41,641 nt of DNA from Sphingomonadaceae bacterium (GTDB taxonomy: Bacteria; Pseudomonadota; Alphaproteobacteria; Sphingomonadales; Sphingomonadaceae): the NCBI GenBank assembly GCA_947375105.1, contig CANCET010000011.1:1-41641 (forward strand), in the 5' to 3' direction. Below, one piece after another: positions 34,477 through 41,641 of the stretch. The position numbers and the translations under genes were made by a program. Each line of letters begins with the position of its first letter. The stretch's first letter is position 1. The notes beneath the pieces are model-generated. The model saw only the letters and a program-made list of their open reading frames with translations, was not told where the DNA came from and made no database searches.

Positions 34477-35574
34477 GTGAACCGAAGACAGTGGCTGATC
34501 GGCGCGGGTACGACCGCGGCGCTCGGCGGCAGCGCAACCTGGCTCACCTTGTCGGCAATGGGGTCGTCGTCTGATTATGCTGCCAGCATCGCCTCGCTTC
34601 GCGCGACCCTGCCAGACCCTGCGCGCCAGATCGATCTGATCCGCTACGCCACGCTCGCGCCCAATGGCCACAACACGCAACCATGGCGGTTTCGCCTGAG
34701 CGGGAAACGGATCGATATCCTCCCCGATTTTGCAAGGCGAACGCCTGTCGTTGATCCTGACGATCACCACATTTTCGTCAGCCTTGGTGCCGCTGCCGAG
34801 AATCTGTCGCTGGCCTCCGCCGCGCGCGGCCGGCCCGGCGAGGTGCGGTTCGACGCCTCTGATGGCGGCGCGGTGACCTTCGATTTCGAGAGCGGCCCGG
34901 TGGCCCGTTCTCCGCTGTTCGACGCCATTCCCAAACGCCAATCGACCCGCACCGATTATGATGGTCGAGCGGTTGGGGCAGCCGATCTCGCCATGCTCGC
35001 CAAGGCGGCAGCCGTGCCTGGCGTCGATCTGGTGCTGCTCACCGACCGCCCCCGGATCGAACGGATTTGTGACCTGGTGGTGGCTGGCAACAGCGCGCAA
35101 ATGGCTGATGCCGCCTTCGTGCGAGAGCTGAAATCATGGCTGAGGTTCAACCCGCACCAAGCGTTGCGAACCGGCGACGGTCTCTACAGCGTGGCGAGCG
35201 GCAATCCTGCGCTGCCCGACTGGCTGGGGCCGCATGCGTTTGATTTGTTCTCCACCGCGAAATCGGAAAATGACGCCTATGCCCGCCAGATCCGCTCGTC
35301 TGCGGGGATCGCTGTCTTCGTCGGCGCGGGGGCAAGTCCCGCGCAATGGGTGGCCGTCGGGCAGGCGTGCCAGCGCTTTGCGCTGCAGGCGACGGCGCTC
35401 GGGCTGAAACAGGCGTTCATCAACCAGCCAGTCGAAGTAGCCAGCCTCCGTCCCGAACTGGCAGCACTGGTTGGCCTGCCGGGCAGGCGCCCCGATATCG
35501 TGATGCGCTTTGGCTATGGTCGCGAACTACCATGGTCACCGCGCCGACCCATCGCTGCCGTTATCGCGAGGTGA
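34477..35574 (+). CDS. Acg-type nitroreductase-fold protein with Tat-like signal
   Basis: A 365-residue protein. It begins with NRRQWLIGAGTTAALGGSATW, a twin-arginine-like motif followed by a hydrophobic stretch, so export or membrane anchoring as a folded flavoprotein is likely. The body matches the Acg/nitroreductase group: LAPNGHNTQPWRF is the usual FMN-binding segment near the start, and a second half has QACQRFALQATALGLKQAF and a final VMRFGYG. The start is GTG 34477 with AGGA seven bases upstream. Acg proteins are thought to bind FMN without being typical nitroreductases. Two small genes follow closely in the same direction. Confidence 0.85.
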   Translation: MNRRQWLIGAGTTAALGGSATWLTLSAMGSSSDYAASIASLRATLPDPARQIDLIRYATLAPNGHNTQPWRFRLSGKRIDILPDFARRTPVVDPDDHHIFVSLGAAAENLSLASAARGRPGEVRFDASDGGAVTFDFESGPVARSPLFDAIPKRQSTRTDYDGRAVGAADLAMLAKAAAVPGVDLVLLTDRPRIERICDLVVAGNSAQMADAAFVRELKSWLRFNPHQALRTGDGLYSVASGNPALPDWLGPHAFDLFSTAKSENDAYARQIRSSAGIAVFVGAGASPAQWVAVGQACQRFALQATALGLKQAFINQPVEVASLRPELAALVGLPGRRPDIVMRFGYGRELPWSPRRPIAAVIAR

Positions 35575-35578
35575 TGGG

Positions 35579-35923
35579 ATGGCTCCGGACTCCCAGCTTC
35601 GAGCCGTAAAGCTGCTTCATACTGCCATCTGGGCGTTCTTCGTGGCCATGATCGGCGCGATCTGGGTCTTTGCAGCGTCTGGAAACCTCGTCGGTGCGGT
35701 TTGGTCCATTGCTATCGTGCTGGTCGAGGTCGTGACACTCGGCCTCAATCGCGGGCAATGTCCCCTCGGCAAGATTGCCGGGCGCTACACCGAGAGCCGT
35801 GCCGTCAATTTCGACATCTACCTTCCGGCCTGGCTGGCGGGGCGTACCAAGCCGATCTTCGGAACGCTGCTGTGCGGTGGGATCGTTCTCACCGGATTGC
35901 GCTGGGCTACCATGCCCCGGTGA
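35579..35923 (+). CDS. Small membrane protein of unknown function
   Basis: A 114-residue protein with hydrophobic helices at about 9-27, 32-50 and 93-108, and between them the motif LNRGQCPLGKIAGRYTE. I do not assign a family beyond noting that this Cys-Pro-Leu motif after the second helix is a conserved-looking feature. It begins four bases after the stop of the Acg-type gene with GAGG upstream, and 12 bases separate it from the next gene, so the three likely form an operon. Confidence 0.75.
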   Translation: MAPDSQLRAVKLLHTAIWAFFVAMIGAIWVFAASGNLVGAVWSIAIVLVEVVTLGLNRGQCPLGKIAGRYTESRAVNFDIYLPAWLAGRTKPIFGTLLCGGIVLTGLRWATMPR

Positions 35924-35935
35924 AAGGATGAATGC

Positions 35936-36658
35936 ATGCCCAGCAAACAGCTCCCTCGGCACCCCGATCTTCCGTCCGTCGCGCTTGATCTGGCGACGCG
36001 GTTGGGCGCGCGGGCCCTGCCTGGCCCATCACCCGATGGTTCGATCGTCACACTGACGCAAACCGGCAGGATGAAACGCGCGCTCGGGAAAGATGCCTGG
36101 ATGTCCTTCACCGCCAGCCAGACCATCGCGACGGCCGCCAGCAATTTCGCATGGACAGCCAAATTCGGTCCCCTCGGGATCATCTCGGTCTGCGACGCCC
36201 TCAAGGACGGCATTGGCCAGCTTGACGTTACCGCATTGGGCTTAATTCCCATCGCCCGAACCGAGCGCACCGCTGCGCTCGCGCGCGGCGAGGCGATGCG
36301 CTATCTGGCAGAACTCCCGTGGGCGCCCGATGCCATTCTCGAAAACAGCGAACTGCGCTGGCGAGAGAACAGCTCCGGCGGACTTATTGTTGGAGTCGGT
36401 GAAGGGCCGTCGGCAGTCGAAGTCTCATTTGGGCTCGACAGTGACGGACGGATCGCGACGGCTTTCGCGCCGGATCGTCCGCGTTCGGCGGTCGATCCGA
36501 TCCTTCCCACTCCTTGGCGCGGTCGCTTTTCGGATTATCGGTTCCATCTCGGCCGATGGATGCCGTTCGCCGGCGAAGTGGCCTGGGAGATCGACGGACG
36601 GGCAGAAGTTTACTGGCAGGGCAGGCTCGAAAGCTGGTCGACAGTTTCAGCAGGATAA
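35936..36658 (+). CDS. DUF6544-like protein
   Basis: A 240-residue soluble-looking protein. Segments GRMKRALGKDAWMSFTASQTI, SNFAWTAKFGPLG, ARGEAMRYLAELPWAPDAIL and the late PWRGRFSDYRF, FAGEVAWEI and YWQGRLESW follow the pattern I associate with the DUF6544 family, whose function is unknown. No catalytic residues can be named. It is the third gene of the Acg-type operon and convergent with the efflux permease gene, 40 bases away. Confidence 0.65.
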   Translation: MPSKQLPRHPDLPSVALDLATRLGARALPGPSPDGSIVTLTQTGRMKRALGKDAWMSFTASQTIATAASNFAWTAKFGPLGIISVCDALKDGIGQLDVTALGLIPIARTERTAALARGEAMRYLAELPWAPDAILENSELRWRENSSGGLIVGVGEGPSAVEVSFGLDSDGRIATAFAPDRPRSAVDPILPTPWRGRFSDYRFHLGRWMPFAGEVAWEIDGRAEVYWQGRLESWSTVSAG

Positions 36659-36698
36659 CGGGATCCGGGCCAGACAACCCTGTGCAGCACGTGTCCCG

Positions 36699-37919
36699 TC
36701 ATTCGTAACGAAGGGCGTCGATCGGATTGAGCCCTGCGGCACGGCGTGCGGGAAAATAGCCGAAGACCATGCCGATCGCCGCCGCGATCAGGAACGCGAT
36801 GACATTGATGCGCGGCACGAACAACCACGGGACCTGCATCAGCGGGGCAATGATCAGCACCATCACCTGCGCCAGTGCAATGCCGATCACTCCGCCAAGG
36901 CAGGACAGCACAATCGCCTCGACGAGGAACTGGGTCAGGACTTCGTTCGCCACCGCGCCGATGGCCAGCCTGATGCCGATTTCGCGGGTGCGCTCGGTCA
37001 CTGACACCAGCATGATGTTCATGATGCCGATGCCGCCGACCACCAGGCTGATCGCCGCGACGGATGTGACGATGCCGGTCAGCAGGGTGGTCGTGGCGGT
37101 CAGCGTCGCGCTGATCTGTGCGGTATCGAAGATGTTGAAATCATCCTGCTTGTCGCCGGTAATCTGCCGCCGCTGGCGCAGCAGGCCGGTGATCGCGGTT
37201 TGCACCGTGGGGCTGTCATAGGCCTGGTCCACGCCGACCAGCATCACCCGGATGTCGAGATTTCCGGTCAGCCGGCGCTGGACGGTCTTGATCGGCATGA
37301 TCACGGTATCGTCCTGGTCCCCGCCGAAGCCGGCCTGCCCGCGGGTGGAGAGCAGGCCGATGACCAGACAGGAAATCCCGTTAAGGCGGATCCTCTGGCC
37401 GAGCGGTGCGTCTGGCGGCCCGCCTTTCGTGAAGAGGTTTTTGCGCACGGTATTGCCTACGATGCAGACGGCTTTGCCAGCCAGTTCCTCGTCGGGTTCA
37501 AAACTGCGCCCCGCGACAAGGGGCCAGGGCTGGATCAGGAAGAAGTCTGCGGTGGTGCCGTTGACCGAGGTGGTCCAGTTGGACCCTTCGTAGACAGCGG
37601 TGACGGCGCTGCTCGCCTGCGGCGCGACGGCGGTGATCCCGGCAATCTGATCGCGGATCGCGGCAACGTCCTGCGCATCGAAATCGGCGGGTTGCGGCCC
37701 GCCGCCGCCTCGTCCGAACCCCTGTCCCGGGCGTACGAGAAGGATGTTGTTGCCAAGGCTGGCGATCTGCTGCTGCACGGCCAGCGTGGTTGCTTCGCCC
37801 AAGGTTACCATGGTGATCACAGCGGCCACACCGATAATGATGCCCAGCGTGGTCAGGAACGAACGCATCAAGTGTCGGCGGATCGAGCGAAAGGCGAGAA
37901 TGAAGGTGGTGAACAGCAT
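36699..37919 (-). CDS. MacB-type ABC transporter permease
   Basis: A 406-residue permease of the MacB/FtsX kind. One membrane helix lies near the start ([21 protein letters not shown]), followed by a large periplasmic domain of about 220 residues and three helices near the end ([19 protein letters not shown], the [20 protein letters not shown] region and [19 protein letters not shown]). The last residues, [11 protein letters not shown], are typical of the family. It has no ATPase domain of its own; the gene before it supplies one, overlapping as TGATG. With the adaptor and outer membrane channel genes it forms a tripartite pump for a drug, peptide or lipid. Confidence 0.92.
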   Translation of the reverse strand: MLFTTFILAFRSIRRHLMRSFLTTLGIIIGVAAVITMVTLGEATTLAVQQQIASLGNNILLVRPGQGFGRGGGGPQPADFDAQDVAAIRDQIAGITAVAPQASSAVTAVYEGSNWTTSVNGTTADFFLIQPWPLVAGRSFEPDEELAGKAVCIVGNTVRKNLFTKGGPPDAPLGQRIRLNGISCLVIGLLSTRGQAGFGGDQDDTVIMPIKTVQRRLTGNLDIRVMLVGVDQAYDSPTVQTAITGLLRQRRQITGDKQDDFNIFDTAQISATLTATTTLLTGIVTSVAAISLVVGGIGIMNIMLVSVTERTREIGIRLAIGAVANEVLTQFLVEAIVLSCLGGVIGIALAQVMVLIIAPLMQVPWLFVPRINVIAFLIAAAIGMVFGYFPARRAAGLNPIDALRYE

Positions 37920-38620
37920 CAGGCCGGTACCGGCTGGTTGCTATCCACGTGGTCGACCAGCCCGTCCTTGAAGTGAATGATCCGCCCCGCGAACCGGGCC
38001 ATGTCGGGCTCGTGCGTCACCATCAGCACGGTTATGCCGCTGGTCTGGTTGAGCTCGGTGAGCAGTTGCATGATTTCGACCGAGCGCTCGCTGTCGAGAT
38101 TGCCGGTCGGCTCGTCGGCCAGCAGGAGTTCGGGATTGGTGACAAGCGCGCGGGCAATCGCCACGCGTTGTTGCTGCCCGCCAGAGAGTTCGGCCGGGGT
38201 GTGCCCGGCCCAATCGGCCAGCCCCACTTTGCTCAGCGCGGCCAGCGAAAGCGTCTGCCGCACTTCGCGCCCATCACCCCGATAGATCAGCGGCAGTTCG
38301 ACATTTTCCAGCGCTGACGTGCGCGCCAGCAGATTGTAACCCTGAAACACGAAGCCGAGATAGCGCCGTCTGAGCAGCGCACGCTGATCGCGGTCCAGCG
38401 TGCCGACATTGCGGCCCTTGAACAGGTACTGGCCACTGCTGGGCACATCGAGGCACCCGAGGATGTTCATCATCGTCGATTTGCCTGAACCCGAGGGGCC
38501 CATGATGGCGACAAAATCGCCAGAAGCGATTTCGAGGTCCACGCCCCTCAAGGCCTGAAATTGCGCGTCGCCCGTGCCGAAGGTCTTGGTCACTTGGCTG
38601 AGCTGGATCAGGGGTGCCAT
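37919..38620 (-). CDS. MacB/LolD-type ABC transporter ATP-binding protein
   Basis: A 233-residue ATPase. Walker A is GPSGSGKST (41-49), the signature LSGGQQQR (145-152), Walker [13 protein letters not shown] (165-176) and the switch His203 (VTHEP). It belongs to the group that works with MacB-like mechanotransmission permeases. Start and stop codons overlap those of the adaptor and permease genes by one base each (TGATG), so translation is coupled across the operon. Confidence 0.94.
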   Translation of the reverse strand: MAPLIQLSQVTKTFGTGDAQFQALRGVDLEIASGDFVAIMGPSGSGKSTMMNILGCLDVPSSGQYLFKGRNVGTLDRDQRALLRRRYLGFVFQGYNLLARTSALENVELPLIYRGDGREVRQTLSLAALSKVGLADWAGHTPAELSGGQQQRVAIARALVTNPELLLADEPTGNLDSERSVEIMQLLTELNQTSGITVLMVTHEPDMARFAGRIIHFKDGLVDHVDSNQPVPA

Positions 38621-39960
38621 CAGCCGGCGCCACTGGCCAGTTGCCCGGTGATGACCTGCATGCCGGGCCTCAGCGCACCGCCGATCACTTCGGTCGAGGT
38701 GCCATCGCTCGCGCCGGTCTGGATGTCGACAGCCCTTGGTACGCCCTTGTCGAGCACATAGATGGTCTGCCGCGCACCGCGGCCCTTTTGCGAGGTCTTG
38801 TCGGCATGGCCTCCACGGATCCCGCGCATGGTCAGTGTGCTGGTGATGCCGCTGCTGCTGGTCGCTCCCGCGGCGGCCGGTGTATAGCGCAAGGCGGCGT
38901 TGGGGACGAGCAGCGCGTCGGGCCGCGCCTTGGTGATGATCGTGGCGGTTGCGGTCATGCCGGGACGCAGCCGCTGGGTGGCGTTGGCCACCGTGAGATT
39001 GGCATTGTACGAAACGACTTGCGAATTGGTCGTTGCGGCGGCTGCGGAGGCCGAGGTTGCGGTCAGGTTCGAGCCGAGATCGACCCGCGAGACGGTTGCC
39101 GGAAAGCGTTCGCCCGGGAAGGCATCGACAGTGAACGTCGCCTGCTGCCCTTGTGCCACTTCGCCGACATCGGCTTCATCGACAGCAACCGGCAGTTTCA
39201 TCTGAGCCAGATCCTGCGCGATCACGAACAGCGTCGGCGTGTTGAAGGACGCGGCCACGGTTTGCCCCGGTTCGATCTGCCGGGTCAGCACCACGCCCTT
39301 CACAGGCGAACGGATCACGGTCTTGGTAAGGTTGGTGGTGGCCGATGACACCACGGCGCGCGCTGCAGCGACGTTTGCGAAAGCGGATTCCAGTGCGGCC
39401 TTGGCGCGGCCATATTCGGCGCGCGCGGTGGCCAGATCGGTATCCGATGGCACTTTGCCGCCCGACAGGCGGAACACCATCTCCTGCCGCGACAACTGCG
39501 CGCGGACCTGCGCCAAGGTGGCCTGCGCCAGCGCGACGGCGCTCTGGCTGGCGCGCAACTGCGCGGCGCTCTGGTTCACCGTATCGGCAAACCGCGAGGG
39601 ATCGATCAGGGCCAGTTGCTGGCCGGCAACAACCGGATCGTTGACATCGACCATGACCCTCGTGACCAGACCGGACAGCTCAGAGCCGACCAGAATCTGG
39701 TTCACAGGTGCTAGCCGCCCGGTGGCCGATACAGTGACCTGCAGCGCCCCGCGACGCACCGGCTGAGTGGCGTACTGGTTGGCAGGCACAGCGGTGAAGG
39801 TGCGGACCAGCAGCGCGATCACGACGACCGCGATCAACCCCAGGATCAGCCACTTGGCCCCACGTCGCCACCAGGGCACGGGCTTGACCCCGAGAAAGGT
39901 GTCGGTTGTTTCCGTGTCGGCTGCAGACAACGTCGCGTCGGGTTCGGTGGGTTCAGCCAT
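38620..39960 (-). CDS. MacA-like periplasmic adaptor (membrane fusion) protein
   Basis: A 446-residue adaptor. It has one N-terminal membrane helix (WLILGLIAVVVIALLV, about 55-70), a barrel-sandwich half (GALQVTVSATGRLAPVNQILV), a long coiled hairpin (about 145-240), a second sandwich half (VIRSPVKGVVLTRQIEPGQTV) and a beta barrel. A Ser/Gly-rich loop near residue 370 is larger than usual. It joins the inner membrane permease to the outer membrane channel. ATG 39960 is chosen for its AGGA site and because the upstream frame is a shadow of the channel gene. It overlaps the channel gene by eight bases. Confidence 0.92.
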   Translation of the reverse strand: MAEPTEPDATLSAADTETTDTFLGVKPVPWWRRGAKWLILGLIAVVVIALLVRTFTAVPANQYATQPVRRGALQVTVSATGRLAPVNQILVGSELSGLVTRVMVDVNDPVVAGQQLALIDPSRFADTVNQSAAQLRASQSAVALAQATLAQVRAQLSRQEMVFRLSGGKVPSDTDLATARAEYGRAKAALESAFANVAAARAVVSSATTNLTKTVIRSPVKGVVLTRQIEPGQTVAASFNTPTLFVIAQDLAQMKLPVAVDEADVGEVAQGQQATFTVDAFPGERFPATVSRVDLGSNLTATSASAAAATTNSQVVSYNANLTVANATQRLRPGMTATATIITKARPDALLVPNAALRYTPAAAGATSSSGITSTLTMRGIRGGHADKTSQKGRGARQTIYVLDKGVPRAVDIQTGASDGTSTEVIGGALRPGMQVITGQLASGAG

Positions 39961-41446
39961 TGTCAGTCCTGTCCGGTATGGCGTCCCGGTCGGTCCAGCC
40001 ACCGCCCAGCGCCGCATAGAGCTGCACCAGCGCCGCCGCCCGATCATGGCGCGCTTGCGCCACCCCGTTGCGCGAGGTGATCAGCAGGTTCTCGGTGATC
40101 AGCAGCGCGGCATAATCGATCAGCCCGCTGCGATATTGCTGCCGCGCCAGCGCAGCCGAAGAGGTTGCGGAGGTTTCGGCGAGGTCGAACTGGATCTGGC
40201 GCTGGTTCGCTGCCTGCAGCGCGACGACGGCATTCTCGACGTCCTCAAGCGCGGTCAGCACCGACTGCTTGTAGCGGGCGAAGGCACCATCGGTTGCCGC
40301 GCGCTGCGAGCGCACCAGGCTGCGCAGCCGCCCGCCATCGAAGATGGTCTGGGCAATCCTGGCAAAGGCCTGGCCGGTGATGAGATCAAAGGGGCTAGAC
40401 AGCGTGGCCGAACCGGTGCCGATGCTGCCGCCGAGGGACAGCGCGGGATAGAGCGCAGCCTCTGCCACGCCGATGCGCGCTGTGGCGGCGGCCAGTGTCC
40501 GTTCGGCGGACCGTACGTCAGGACGTTGGCGCAGGACATCGGCCGGGATTCCCACGGCAAGATTGGCGGGGCCGACGGGGATCGGCCGCGATTGCGCCAG
40601 TTCAGCGCGCAAGGCCCCGGGACCCTGGCCGAGCAGCACGCCAAGCGCGGCGATCGTGGCGCTGAGGGAGCTTTCGATTTGCGGAATGGTCGCGGACGTC
40701 TGGGCCAACTGGGTCCGCGCCAGATCCACGTCGAACTGGCCGATCAGCCCGGCCTGGCGGCGCCAGTCGGCAATCTGCAGATTGGCGGCCTGGTTGGTAC
40801 GTGCCTCCTGCGCATTGGCGAGATTGGCCTGCAGCAGCCGGACTTGCAGATAGGTACTGGCGATGGTTGACTGCACGGTCAGCGCCACTGCGGCATAGTC
40901 GAGCCGGCTGGCCTCGCTGTCGGCGCGGGCCGCTTCGATCGCGCGCGACCGGCCGCCAAACAGATCGACCTGATAGGCCGCGTCGGCAGCGCTCGTCAGG
41001 CTGTCACCCGAAAGGCTGGCTCCGGCGGGCGCGGCAATCGCCTGTGTGCGGGTATAGCCGCCCGATGCCGAAATCGTCGGCATCGCCGCACTGCGCGCCT
41101 GAGCCAGCGCCTCGCGCACCTGGCGCAGCCGCGAGAGGGCCTGGGCGATATCGAGGTTGGCGGCGAGGCCTGCCTTTTCCAGCCGGGTCAGGTCCGCATC
41201 GCCGAACTGGTTCCACCAGCGGGCTGTGGCACTTTGCTCGGAAGGATCGGGCTGCACCGAATATGTGGGCGGAACCGCCAGCGCCAACAGCGCGGGGGGA
41301 TGGTAATCTGGCCCGAGCACGCAAGCCGACACTGCCAGTACACCGGGCACAGCCATGAGCCCGAGCCCCAGCCTCATGCCGGCCCACGCATGACGGCGGC
41401 TGTGAGCGAACGGCTGCGCATGAGGTCTTCCCACTGGATTGAGCAT
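39953..41446 (-). CDS. NodT/TolC-type outer membrane efflux lipoprotein
   Basis: A 497-residue outer membrane factor. A basic start is followed by a hydrophobic stretch and the lipobox LAVSAC, giving lipidation at Cys42, then the family opening LGPDYHPP. Two repeats of long helices and beta strands follow (WWNQFGDADLTRL, YQVDLFGGRSR; second half IPADVLRQRPDVRSAER and TIFDGGRLRSLVRS). ATG 41377 (residue 24) is an alternative start closer to the usual signal-peptide length; ATG 41446 has an AAGGTG site somewhat far away. It is the first gene of the four-gene efflux operon; the promoter should lie in 41447-41641. Confidence 0.9.
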   Translation of the reverse strand: MLNPVGRPHAQPFAHSRRHAWAGMRLGLGLMAVPGVLAVSACVLGPDYHPPALLALAVPPTYSVQPDPSEQSATARWWNQFGDADLTRLEKAGLAANLDIAQALSRLRQVREALAQARSAAMPTISASGGYTRTQAIAAPAGASLSGDSLTSAADAAYQVDLFGGRSRAIEAARADSEASRLDYAAVALTVQSTIASTYLQVRLLQANLANAQEARTNQAANLQIADWRRQAGLIGQFDVDLARTQLAQTSATIPQIESSLSATIAALGVLLGQGPGALRAELAQSRPIPVGPANLAVGIPADVLRQRPDVRSAERTLAAATARIGVAEAALYPALSLGGSIGTGSATLSSPFDLITGQAFARIAQTIFDGGRLRSLVRSQRAATDGAFARYKQSVLTALEDVENAVVALQAANQRQIQFDLAETSATSSAALARQQYRSGLIDYAALLITENLLITSRNGVAQARHDRAAALVQLYAALGGGWTDRDAIPDRTDNG

Positions 41447-41571
41447 GCAGCGGCTTCACCTTGGGCTGCCAGGTGCCGGCGCGCTTACGCTGCCGAAGCA
41501 ATGGGGCAGGGGGGTAAGGCTCACTGCTGTGAACTTGAGCTATGCGGCTGCGCCTCTGCCCGCGACACTGT

Positions 41572-41621
41572 CGGAATCTACGCAGTCGGCCGAGCGTCGC
41601 GGTTTGCCTGCGTAGATTCCG
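41572..41621. repeat. Perfect 14-base inverted repeat at the window edge
   Basis: CGGAATCTACGCAG (41572-41585) and CTGCGTAGATTCCG (41608-41621) are exact reverse complements around 22 bases. It lies about 125 bases upstream of the efflux operon. No T tract follows on either side inside the window. It may be an operator, a REP-like element or the terminator of a gene outside the window. Confidence 0.6.
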
Positions 41622-41641
41622 GCGCTGGCGGCAGCCGGTCT

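Overview
The window reads as a chromosomal segment of a high-GC alphaproteobacterium, most likely a sphingomonad (Novosphingobium/Sphingobium type). This rests on the style of the TonB-dependent receptor, the stacked Rieske oxygenase and SnoaL-like genes, dense operons with ATGA/TGATG overlaps, and frequent GTG/TTG starts. The genus is an inference; no rRNA, tRNA, IS element, phage gene or CRISPR array was seen.

Layout. (1) 1-2.2 kb: end of a glycolate oxidase operon (glcE partial, glcF, glcG), met tail to tail by a Crp/Fnr regulator, then a sterol-desaturase-family membrane hydroxylase. (2) 3.8-17.9 kb: a catabolic island. It holds four Rieske oxygenase alpha-type subunits, one Rieske ferredoxin, four NTF2/SnoaL-like genes (one a tandem fusion), a VOC protein, an SDR dehydrogenase, a LuxR-type and a TetR-type regulator, and a TonB-dependent receptor. 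Three sites sharing a GGCA-N4-TGCC core, one of them a perfect 28-bp palindrome, lie in front of two Rieske units and the receptor, which suggests one regulon, probably run by the TetR protein between them. The substrate cannot be read from the sequence. (3) 18.2-29.9 kb: a chemosensory cluster without flagellar or pilus genes: STAS protein, CheY, CheA, CheW, a poly-HAMP receptor, a second CheW, a second poly-HAMP receptor, CheR, CheB, and a large helical protein with a CheZ-like motif and a degenerate receptor-like hairpin. As given, cheA carries a frameshift and the first cheW carries an in-frame TAG, so the kinase core is either decayed or mis-sequenced. (4) 30.0-34.2 kb: MAPEG protein, D-aminoacylase-like amidohydrolase, and an opposing SDR plus acyl-CoA dehydrogenase pair. 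(5) 34.5-36.7 kb: Acg-type nitroreductase-fold protein with a twin-arginine-like start, a small membrane protein and a DUF6544-like protein. (6) 36.7-41.4 kb: a four-gene MacAB-TolC-like tripartite efflux operon on the minus strand, followed by an inverted repeat at the window edge.

The likeliest under-described material is the chemosensory cluster (transmembrane-free receptors built almost only of HAMP modules with a shared C-terminal tail, plus the CheZ-like/receptor-like hybrid) and the palindrome regulon of the Rieske island.
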